Source of the DNA: JANQHS01 sp965227315
GTDB lineage: Bacteria > Bacteroidota > Bacteroidia > Cytophagales > CCMP332
Direction: 5' to 3'
Assembly: GCA_965227315.1 (NCBI GenBank)
Contig: OZ245737.1
Span: 1,364,001 to 1,428,000, forward strand
Length of the DNA: 64,000 bases
Shown here: positions 1 to 6,522 of the stretch, one piece after another
How the letters are laid out: every line of letters begins with the position of its first letter
Numbering within the stretch: position 1 is the first letter of the stretch
Program-made: the position numbers and the translations under genes
Notes under the pieces: model-generated
Told to the model about the DNA's origin: nothing
Databases searched by the model: none
The model's input: the letters and a program-made list of their open reading frames with translations, nothing else

Positions 1-518
1 AGATATACCCTATCGAAATCCTGGCTTTTAAAAGAATCCAAAGCGAAGTTTACCGCGGGCAAAACAGTATCGAAACTCAGATTTTCAAATACCTGATAGT
101 AGTCCTCTATAACTTCAAATTCCCTTTTGACAAAGAAATCCCTTACCTTCTTGCCCAAAGGCATAATGGTAATTCCACTTGCGCCTACCTCGGATTTTAA
201 CTCTTGCGTGAGCGCCAAAACCGCTTTATTGATATTGCTATTGAAAGCTCCGCACAATCCCCTGTCTGATGATATCGGAACGATCAGAACCCTGTCGAGG
301 GAACGGATCTGCGAGAACTCAAGGTTTAATGACTCTTCGGAGGTGGAGGTAACGTTAGAAAGGATCTCACCCAGTTTTTCTGCATAGGGCCTGATCTGCA
401 AGATCCTGTCCTGTGCTTTTCTAAGCTTGGCGGCGGCAACCATTTTCATTGCCTTGGTGATCTGTTGAGTTGACTTAACAGATGCTATCCTACCACGTAC
501 TTCCTTTAAACTTGCCAT
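1..518 (-). CDS. atpG: F1F0 ATP synthase gamma subunit, partial
   Basis: Central rotor shaft of F1 that couples c-ring rotation to ATP formation. The minus strand reads from an ATG at 518 (MASLKEVRGRIASVKSTQQI) and runs off the window at base 1, so only about the N-terminal 172 residues are present. The opening coiled-coil helix with ITKAMKMVAAAKLRKAQ and the later SDRGLCGAFN motif are hallmarks of the gamma subunit. It starts 13 bases after the atpA stop and is last in the visible atpBEFHAG order. Truncation is only the window edge; nothing suggests a broken gene. Confidence 0.95.
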   Translation of the reverse strand, partial: MASLKEVRGRIASVKSTQQITKAMKMVAAAKLRKAQDRILQIRPYAEKLGEILSNVTSTSEESLNLEFSQIRSLDRVLIVPISSDRGLCGAFNSNINKAVLALTQELKSEVGASGITIMPLGKKVRDFFVKREFEVIEDYYQVFENLSFDTVLPAVNFALDSFKSQDFDRVY

Positions 519-531
519 AAACCCTTAGGTA

Positions 532-2109
532 TTAAGCTACTTTAGCGACAACCTCCTTGGCAACCTTTTCAAGTGTACCGGTGATATTGTCATCGAATTT
601 TCCCTTGGCCAATTGATTCATCATCTCCTTTTCCTGAGATTCAAGAGCATTGATGTACTCGGTCTCAAATGCCTTCACCTTGTCCTCGCTGAGCTCATCG
701 ATAAAGCCTTTGGTTGAGGCAAAGATCACCGCGACCTGATGCTCTACTGGAATTGGTTGATATTGGCCTTGCTTAAGGACTTCCTGATTCAAACGTCCCC
801 TATGAATCGTTTTTTGAGTGGCGGCATCGAGGTCGGAGCCGAATTTGGCAAAAGCTTCCAGTTCCCTGAACTGAGCCTGGTCCAGCTTCAATGTACCCGC
901 GACCTTCTTCATGGACTTGATCTGAGCTGATCCCCCTACCCTGGATACGGAGATACCCACATTGATCGCCGGCCTGATACCCGAATTAAACAGGTTGGTC
1001 TCCAGGAATATTTGTCCGTCGGTGATCGAGATCACGTTCGTCGGGATATAAGCTGAAACATCGCCCGCCTGGGTTTCGATGATGGGAAGTGCTGTGAGAG
1101 ATCCTCCACCCTTAACCATTCCCTTAATCGACTCGGGAAGGTCATTCATATTCTTAGCGATATCATCGGAATTGATGACCTTCGCGGCCCTTTCGAGGAG
1201 TCTTGAGTGAAGATAGAATACATCACCCGGGTAAGCCTCACGACCAGGAGGTCTCCTCAGTAGAAGAGATACCTCACGGTAGGCAACCGCCTGCTTTGAA
1301 AGGTCGTCATAAACAACCAGGGCCGGCCTTCCGGTATCCCTAAAAAACTCTCCAATCGCAGCTCCGGTAAAAGGAGCGAAATATTGCATCGGCGCAGGAT
1401 CAGAAGCTGCAGCGGAAACCACCACAGTATAGTTCATTGCACCGTGTTGCTCAAGAGTGTTCACGATCTGAGCGACGGTACTGGCCTTTTGGCCAATGGC
1501 CACATAAATACAGTAAACCGGTTCTCCTTTATCGAAAAATTCTTTCTGGGAGATGATGGTGTCAATGGCAACAGCGGTTTTTCCAACCTGTCTGTCACCG
1601 ATGATCAACTCCCTTTGTCCCCTTCCGATCGGGATCATGGAGTCAATGGCCTTGATACCGGTTTGCAAAGGTTCGTTCACCGGCTGCCTATAGATCACAC
1701 CGGGAGCTTTCCTTTCCAATGGCATTTGATAAAGGTCGCCTCCAACAGGGCCTTTTCCGTCGATCGGATTACCCAGGGTATCAACGACCCTTCCAAGAAG
1801 TTTTTCGCCAACATTTACCGAGGCAATTTTATTTGTCCTCCTGATGGTATCTCCTTCACGGATATCGCTGGATTCCCCCAGGACCACCGCTCCTACATTG
1901 TCCTCTTCAAGGTTCAATGCAAGGGCTTGAAGCCCGTTTTCGAATTCCAACAATTCACCAGCCTGGACCTGGGTCAATCCATAGATCCTGGCAACTCCAT
2001 CACCGATTTGAAGAACCGTACCTACTTCTTCAAGCTCTGCATCGCTTTTGAAATTTGTAAGCTGTTCTCTAAGTATAGCCGATATTTCGTCTGGTCTAAC
2101 TTCTGCCAT
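532..2109 (-). CDS. atpA: F1F0 ATP synthase alpha subunit
   Basis: Non-catalytic nucleotide-binding subunit of the F1 hexamer. The 525 residues are the usual length. A beta-barrel N-domain is followed by the Walker A motif GDRQVGKT at about residues 171-178, and the conserved SRVGGSAQ segment near residue 390 carries the arginine that reaches into the neighbouring beta active site. It lies 16 bases after atpH and just before atpG. The catalytic beta (atpD) and epsilon (atpC) genes are not in the window, so they must lie elsewhere, as is common in Bacteroidota. Confidence 0.98.
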   Translation of the reverse strand: MAEVRPDEISAILREQLTNFKSDAELEEVGTVLQIGDGVARIYGLTQVQAGELLEFENGLQALALNLEEDNVGAVVLGESSDIREGDTIRRTNKIASVNVGEKLLGRVVDTLGNPIDGKGPVGGDLYQMPLERKAPGVIYRQPVNEPLQTGIKAIDSMIPIGRGQRELIIGDRQVGKTAVAIDTIISQKEFFDKGEPVYCIYVAIGQKASTVAQIVNTLEQHGAMNYTVVVSAAASDPAPMQYFAPFTGAAIGEFFRDTGRPALVVYDDLSKQAVAYREVSLLLRRPPGREAYPGDVFYLHSRLLERAAKVINSDDIAKNMNDLPESIKGMVKGGGSLTALPIIETQAGDVSAYIPTNVISITDGQIFLETNLFNSGIRPAINVGISVSRVGGSAQIKSMKKVAGTLKLDQAQFRELEAFAKFGSDLDAATQKTIHRGRLNQEVLKQGQYQPIPVEHQVAVIFASTKGFIDELSEDKVKAFETEYINALESQEKEMMNQLAKGKFDDNITGTLEKVAKEVVAKVA

Positions 2110-2125
2110 TGGTCAAAAATTTATA

Positions 2126-2659
2126 CTAAGCAAGATCGCGTTTCAGGCGACCCAATTTTGTTTTTATTGTCTCATCCACTTGCCTGTCTCCTACCCTCAG
2201 AGAAAATCCTCCGATCACGCTTTGATCTTCCGAAGCATGGATCTTGACATCTCCTGATATCTGGTCATTGACAAGCTTTCTGATTTTTTCCTGGAGATCA
2301 TCACTCAATGGAATTGCTGTTACCAGATGGGCATCCACAATTCCCTTCTTGATCTTCCATTGTCTTTGGTATTCGCTGGCAATTCCTTCCAGAAAATAGT
2401 CTCTTCCCTTTTTGGTGATCAGGGTGAAGAATCCCATTGTCAGATCCGAAACCTTGGCACCGAAAAGGGCCTCAAGGATCTTCAATTTGTTCGAGGGCTT
2501 TACAATGGGTTTTTTCAAGAGATTGCTGAACTCCTTGCTTTCCCTTGTACAGGACAGGAACAAGCCCATATCATTGTGTACCGCATCAAGCGAACCCTGT
2601 GATTCAGCAAGCTCAATAAGTGATTTAGCGTAGCGATATGATAGCTTAAATTCGGACAT
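2126..2659 (-). CDS. atpH: F1F0 ATP synthase delta subunit (OSCP)
   Basis: Peripheral-stalk protein that ties the F1 head to the b subunits. The product is 177 residues: an N-terminal helical bundle (YRYAKSLIELAESQG at the start is typical) and a C-terminal domain containing VIGGFSLRVGDRQVDETIKTKL, a good match to the conserved end of OSCP/delta. Its start codon sits exactly at the atpF stop (2659), which indicates translational coupling. Length and position in the operon are normal. Confidence 0.95.
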   Translation of the reverse strand: MSEFKLSYRYAKSLIELAESQGSLDAVHNDMGLFLSCTRESKEFSNLLKKPIVKPSNKLKILEALFGAKVSDLTMGFFTLITKKGRDYFLEGIASEYQRQWKIKKGIVDAHLVTAIPLSDDLQEKIRKLVNDQISGDVKIHASEDQSVIGGFSLRVGDRQVDETIKTKLGRLKRDLA

Positions 2660-3153
2660 CAGTTGATCTTGGTCTCTTTAAGCAGGTCGCCAACAAGATT
2701 TTCCTGTGATTTCTTATCCTGCAATTCCTTACCCAATACCTTCTCTGCGATATCGATCGAAAGGGTCGCAACCATTCCTTTCATCTCTGCAAGAGCCTTT
2801 TCCTTTTGCTGAATGATCTCCCTTCTGGCATCGTCAAGGATCCTGGCGGATGATTGCTCTGCTTGTTCCTTGGCCTCTGATCTGATCCTGTTTGAAGCAT
2901 TTTGAGCTTCCCTGAGGATCTCGTCTCTTTCCTTCCTCGCCTCCTGAAGTAGTTTTTCGTTGTCGGCCTGCAGAAGCCTCATTTCCTCTTTTGCCAACTC
3001 AGCAGCCTTGAGAGCATCTTCGATCGAATCCTCTCTTGCCTTAAGCGAGCCGATGATCGGCCTCCAGGCAAATCTGCCCAGAATAAAGACTACGGCAAGA
3101 AATGTGATCGCCTGCCAAAAAATTAACCCTGTTCCCGGAGTAAGTAATTCCAT
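2659..3153 (-). CDS. atpF: F1F0 ATP synthase b subunit
   Basis: Peripheral stator stalk in the membrane. The 164-residue protein begins with one hydrophobic span (about residues 8-26, FWQAITFLAVVFILGRF), followed by a long charged heptad-like coiled coil rich in Ala, Glu, Lys and Arg through about residue 130, then a short tail that docks on delta. A single b gene is present, with no second b' gene nearby. It lies between atpE and atpH, with a 66-base gap after atpE. Confidence 0.95.
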   Translation of the reverse strand: MELLTPGTGLIFWQAITFLAVVFILGRFAWRPIIGSLKAREDSIEDALKAAELAKEEMRLLQADNEKLLQEARKERDEILREAQNASNRIRSEAKEQAEQSSARILDDARREIIQQKEKALAEMKGMVATLSIDIAEKVLGKELQDKKSQENLVGDLLKETKIN

Positions 3154-3219
3154 ATTAATAAGTTTTAAAAGGTGCCTGGATTCGATCTATTACCGAAATT
3201 CCAGGCACCCATCGTAGTT

Positions 3220-3465
3220 TTAGCCCAATGCGATCAGAAGACAAAGTACTACGCCGAAAAGCGCAATAACCTCGATCAGGGCAGCAATAATCAGCATGGC
3301 GGTCTGAACCTTGCCTGAAGCTTCAGGTTGACGTGCCATTGCCTCCATTGCAGAAGCTCCGATCTTTCCGATTCCGATACCAGCACCGATTGCAACCAGT
3401 CCGGCTCCAATTCCAGCACCCATAACGGCTAATCCAACTACTTCCAAAATGATAGATAACAACAT
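3220..3465 (-). CDS. atpE: F1F0 ATP synthase c subunit (proteolipid)
   Basis: Rotor ring subunit of F0, an 81-residue hairpin of two membrane helices. Helix 1 carries the glycine-rich GAGIGAGLVAIGAGIGIGKIG stretch in pieces, the loop has ARQPE, and helix 2 carries the ion-binding Glu65 in LIEVIALFG. The residues after Glu65 are Val-Ile rather than the Ser-Thr seen in known sodium-binding rings, so proton coupling is more likely; this is inferred by motif comparison. It sits 18 bases after the atpB stop. Confidence 0.97.
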   Translation of the reverse strand: MLLSIILEVVGLAVMGAGIGAGLVAIGAGIGIGKIGASAMEAMARQPEASGKVQTAMLIIAALIEVIALFGVVLCLLIALG

Positions 3466-3483
3466 GGTATTAAGGATTTAATC

Positions 3484-4509
3484 TTAATGATGCTCCTCCA
3501 CAGCCATCCCGATGTACAGGGAAGAAAACATCGTAAATACATATGCTTGAATGGTAGCTACCAGGATCTCGATCAGGTTGATGAAAACCACGATCAAGGA
3601 GCTCAGAATACCTACCGAAAAACTATGAAAAACAAAACTTAAGCTGATCAAACTCAGGATCACGATATGTCCCGCGGTGATCGCTACAAAAAGCCTTACC
3701 ATCAGCGAGATCGGCTTGGTGAACATCCCAATGATCTCAACCGGTACAATAATGGGCTTCAATACCACCGGAACTCCGGGAGTATTGAAAATATGGCCCC
3801 AATAATTTTTGTTGCCGCTTACAGTCGTCAAAACAAAGGTGATCACTGCGAGAACGAGGGTTACGGCAATATTTCCTGTCAGGTTGGCTGCCCCGGGAAG
3901 AAGTCCGAGCAGGTTACCAAACCAGATAAAGAAGAACAAGGTCAGCAGATACGGTAGAAATCGCTCATACTTTTGCCCTATATTGGGTTTGACCACCTCG
4001 TCCCTGATGAAGATGATGATGGGCTCAAAGAAGGACTGAACTCCTCTTGGAGGGCCACCCTCGTTTTTCCGATAGCCTTTCGCAACATTGAGAAAAATCA
4101 ATAACATCAAGGCGGCATTGAGGAACAGGAAGGCTACATTCTTGGTGATCGAGAAATCCCACACAGTGGCTTCGGAATTTTCGAGAGCGATATGTCCGTG
4201 ATCAAGAACGTACCCGTTATAGGGAATGACATTATGGTCCTCATCATAAAAATTATGGGAAGAAAAAACCTCCAACCCCCTCTCCCCGGAATATACAATG
4301 ACGGGCAGATAAAGTGTTCCGAAAGCCCCATCCCAAAAATGCCAGATATGGTCATCCAGAACGTGGTGTAGGATTACATCCCCTGGTTTAAACTCCTCAG
4401 AATCCGAAGATGAGGCGAAACTATTTCCCGAAAAGAATAATGAGGAAAAAAGAAGAAAAATAACGAGGGTAACGGAACGCTTAAACAATTGTAAGTTTTT
4501 GTATTTCAA
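3484..4509 (-). CDS. atpB: F1F0 ATP synthase a subunit, long N-terminal form
   Basis: Stator channel subunit that passes ions to the c ring. The 341 residues exceed the roughly 270 of the E. coli protein because of an N-terminal extension: a probable signal peptide (residues 1-32) and an exported stretch rich in His and acidic residues (HHVLDDHIWHFWDG) before the first core helix at about 125-142. The essential arginine is Arg272 in ISLMVRLF. First gene of the structural operon; a TAnnTTTG box lies 43-50 bases upstream. Confidence 0.96.
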   Translation of the reverse strand: MKYKNLQLFKRSVTLVIFLLFSSLFFSGNSFASSSDSEEFKPGDVILHHVLDDHIWHFWDGAFGTLYLPVIVYSGERGLEVFSSHNFYDEDHNVIPYNGYVLDHGHIALENSEATVWDFSITKNVAFLFLNAALMLLIFLNVAKGYRKNEGGPPRGVQSFFEPIIIFIRDEVVKPNIGQKYERFLPYLLTLFFFIWFGNLLGLLPGAANLTGNIAVTLVLAVITFVLTTVSGNKNYWGHIFNTPGVPVVLKPIIVPVEIIGMFTKPISLMVRLFVAITAGHIVILSLISLSFVFHSFSVGILSSLIVVFINLIEILVATIQAYVFTMFSSLYIGMAVEEHH

Positions 4510-4551
4510 CTACTTATAACAGTAAATTGGACTCCCTTCCAAATTCGGTTG

Positions 4552-4559
4552 CAAATGTA
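4552..4559 (-). promoter_or_regulatory. Putative -7 box of the atpB operon
   Basis: The minus strand reads TACATTTG, an exact match to the Bacteroidota housekeeping -7 consensus TAnnTTTG. It lies in the 79-base gap between the AtpI-like gene and atpB and predicts a transcript start near 4545, about 36 bases before the atpB ATG. No clear -33 TTG is seen at the usual distance. Confidence 0.5.
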
Positions 4560-4588
4560 GAAATTAATTCTGCCAGAGAAAAAATTTC

Positions 4589-4966
4589 CTATACTTTTTG
4601 ACCCGAAATTGTGATTAAAAAAATATCAAGAAGAGTAAGGATCAGGTAGAGAAATGAGAGAAAGATCGCGGTGCTAAAAACCTCCTCTCTGAAGAACAAA
4701 AAACAGAGAACAACCAAGAAAAGTGTCAGAACGATTTTCATGAAAATACCCAAATAAGAAACCTTCAACCACTGACCGGATTCATCTCTCTTGACCCTTC
4801 TTTCAAATATCCGGGAGATCACGAAGGCAAGCATCAGGAAAAAACCAAAAATCCCAGAGAGGATAAAGGCTTTGTCAACCATGTCGTCTTTGGAAAACAA
4901 GAAGAAGATCAGGCTATAGATCAGGAATCCGAGCGAAAAAGTCAGAATGATCCTCAGCTGGCTCAT
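4589..4966 (-). CDS. Small four-helix membrane protein, AtpI-like
   Basis: A 125-residue protein with about four hydrophobic spans (roughly 5-24, 32-51, 66-88, 95-117) joined by short charged loops such as RIFERRVKRDESG. Size, topology and position between atpZ and atpB fit the ATP synthase subunit I / AtpI group, which helps assemble the c ring, but the sequence alone is not decisive. Its ATG overlaps the stop of the preceding AtpZ-like gene by one base, so the two are translationally coupled. A promoter for atpB lies downstream of it. Confidence 0.5.
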   Translation of the reverse strand: MSQLRIILTFSLGFLIYSLIFFLFSKDDMVDKAFILSGIFGFFLMLAFVISRIFERRVKRDESGQWLKVSYLGIFMKIVLTLFLVVLCFLFFREEVFSTAIFLSFLYLILTLLDIFLITISGQKV

Positions 4967-5196
4967 TAGCTGTTCTTTTTCAATTCCTGAAACAGCTTGT
5001 AGAATATCCCGAATAGAGCAACAAAACTCAACACCAAGGTGAAGACCGGAAATCTGAATTCGAGGTAGCGATCAAGAAGATACCCTCCTCCAATGAACAC
5101 CGCAAGGGTGATCATCAGTTGAATGGCGAGCCCTGAATATTTAATGAATTGCTCAGGCTGATTTTTCCCGGCTTTCTTTTTCGGGGTCGGCTTCAA
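4966..5196 (-). CDS. AtpZ/AtpI-family ATP synthase accessory protein
   Basis: A 76-residue protein with a basic N-terminus (KPTPKKKAGKN) and two membrane helices, about 22-43 and 49-67, separated by a GGGYLLDRYLEF turn. The glycine-rich first helix and LDRYL-type loop are typical of AtpZ-type proteins encoded just before F0 genes. The start is TTG; the gene overlaps the end of the bactofilin gene by 44 nt in another frame. It probably acts in ATP synthase assembly or ion supply, inferred from family and context. Confidence 0.72.
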   Translation of the reverse strand: MKPTPKKKAGKNQPEQFIKYSGLAIQLMITLAVFIGGGYLLDRYLEFRFPVFTLVLSFVALFGIFYKLFQELKKNS

Positions 5197-5569
5197 TGGT
5201 AATGTCTTTTACAACCGCACCCATTTGGCAGCTTCCATTAAAGTTTGCTCCGGATTCGATCACAAGCTTATTGGTGACGATATCTCCATGAATGATCGCA
5301 GAGGGCTTCAAGATCAAAATCTCAGATACTTCCACCGAACCCCTGACTTCGCCGGCTATCTCAGCATTCTGTGCAAGGAGATTTCCTTCTATTGATCCGG
5401 CGTCACTAAGGACAACCTTAGACTTTGACTTGATGTTGCCAACCACTTTTCCTTCAATCCGGATATTGCCATAGGTCTGAATGTCCCCGTCCAGGATCGT
5501 CCCTTTTCCAATATTGTTGCTGGAATCACGTAGTTCTGCTAGTTCCTTGCTGTCTTTTGGTCCAAACAT
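5153..5569 (-). CDS. Bactofilin (polymer-forming cytoskeletal protein)
   Basis: Self-assembling beta-helix scaffold protein of the inner face of the membrane. The 138-residue product has a short disordered N-terminus and then the bactofilin core (about 20-120) with its repeating Gly/Ile/Val steps: GTILDGDIQTYGNIRIEGKV, GNIKSKSKVVLSDAGSIEG and later rungs. It follows the M23 peptidase gene by 5 bases. Bactofilin plus M23 peptidase is a recurring pair that places wall cutting at chosen sites to set cell shape. Its 3' end overlaps the AtpZ-like gene by 44 nt, which is unusual. Confidence 0.93.
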   Translation of the reverse strand: MFGPKDSKELAELRDSSNNIGKGTILDGDIQTYGNIRIEGKVVGNIKSKSKVVLSDAGSIEGNLLAQNAEIAGEVRGSVEVSEILILKPSAIIHGDIVTNKLVIESGANFNGSCQMGAVVKDITIEADPEKESREKSA

Positions 5570-5574
5570 AATTG

Positions 5575-6438
5575 CTAATTAAACGAAATAAACTCCTCCG
5601 GGTCTACAGGATTACCGTTATACCATATTTCAAAATGTAGATGGGGGCCTGTGGTCAATTCACCTGTGTTCCCGATAATGGCGATTATTTCCCCATCTGA
5701 GACAAAATTACCAACTTTTTTCAATAGCTCGGAATTGTGCTTATAAACCGATAATAGGTTATTCCTGTGCTGTATGACAATGACGTAGCCCGAGTCCTCG
5801 GTCCAGGAGGACATGATCACCGTTCCGTCAGCAATACTTTTGATGGGTTCGTTGTCCTTGGCCACCAGATCGACCCCCCAATGGTCAATTTTTGAATCGT
5901 AACCGCGGGTAATTATGCCCGAAACCGGAGGGAAAAAGAACATTTGGGGCAGATCATCCCTGAAACCGGTTTTTACAAGATTTACCTTTTCCTTGCCGCT
6001 TTCAAACTCGAGCTTAAATAATGAGTCGATCTCTTGATTCGTCAGATTCTCTTCGACCTGGATATTGGCCTGCCCGCCTTGCTCTTCTCCTGCCAATGTA
6101 TCGCGAAGCACATTTTCCTCCCCAAGGAGGTATTTAAAGCTTTGAATAAACTTATCCTTCCTTGATACTTCAAGATCCAGAGAATCCACCTTCGCTGTGA
6201 GGGTGATCAGGCTTTTCTGCAGGTTGAATTGGTCCTCAGGGGGAAATATGACGTCTTTCAACCATCTATCATAAGTGACCATACTGCCTATAGAAAGTGA
6301 AAAAATGGCAAGGACCAATACCACAAGCACCCTGGCGTAATTAAAGCTGAACGAGCTTTTTTCCGCAAAGTTCTCCTCATTCCTTATTACGAGGAGATAT
6401 CTTGTAGTCAACCAGGAACTTAGTGTCTTTTTTGCCAC
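5575..6438 (-). CDS. M23 family peptidoglycan endopeptidase, membrane anchored
   Basis: Cuts peptide cross-links in the wall from the periplasm. The 287 residues comprise a cytoplasmic start, one membrane span (about 35-53), a coiled-coil linker (about 72-105) and a LytM/M23 domain (about 165-285). Zinc ligands are visible as His186 and Asp190 in HWGVDL and His268 of the HLH motif, with His266 as catalytic partner (GPHLHFEIW). All key residues are present, so an active enzyme is likely rather than an EnvC-like inactive one. It is the first gene of the bactofilin unit; a TAnnTTTG box lies 23-30 bases upstream. Confidence 0.93.
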   Translation of the reverse strand: MAKKTLSSWLTTRYLLVIRNEENFAEKSSFSFNYARVLVVLVLAIFSLSIGSMVTYDRWLKDVIFPPEDQFNLQKSLITLTAKVDSLDLEVSRKDKFIQSFKYLLGEENVLRDTLAGEEQGGQANIQVEENLTNQEIDSLFKLEFESGKEKVNLVKTGFRDDLPQMFFFPPVSGIITRGYDSKIDHWGVDLVAKDNEPIKSIADGTVIMSSWTEDSGYVIVIQHRNNLLSVYKHNSELLKKVGNFVSDGEIIAIIGNTGELTTGPHLHFEIWYNGNPVDPEEFISFN

Positions 6439-6450
6439 TGAAGAAACAAG

Positions 6451-6458
6451 TAGTTTTG
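6451..6458 (+). promoter_or_regulatory. Putative -7 box for the sprE-like gene
   Basis: TAGTTTTG matches TAnnTTTG exactly. A TTTG occurs at 6431-6434, 16 bases upstream, slightly shorter than the usual spacing. Predicted transcript start is near 6465, leaving a leader of about 58 bases to the TTG start at 6523. Confidence 0.4.
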
Positions 6459-6460
6459 CA

Positions 6461-6468
6461 CAAAATTA
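6461..6468 (-). promoter_or_regulatory. Putative -7 box for the M23 peptidase/bactofilin unit
   Basis: The minus strand reads TAATTTTG, an exact TAnnTTTG match, 23 bases before the M23 start codon. It lies back to back with the plus-strand box at 6451-6458, so the two divergent promoters almost touch. No clear -33 TTG was seen at the expected distance. Confidence 0.4.
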
Positions 6469-6522
6469 AAAACAATAACCTGCGTTAGTTAAAAACGTAC
6501 TCCAAAGTTAATTTCAGGCGAT

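Noticed and set aside
1384..2247. 287-codon open frame on the plus strand opposite atpA and atpH
   Set aside because: It lies fully antisense to two certain ATP synthase genes and its product is rich in His, Cys and Phe with no family pattern; a shadow of codon bias.
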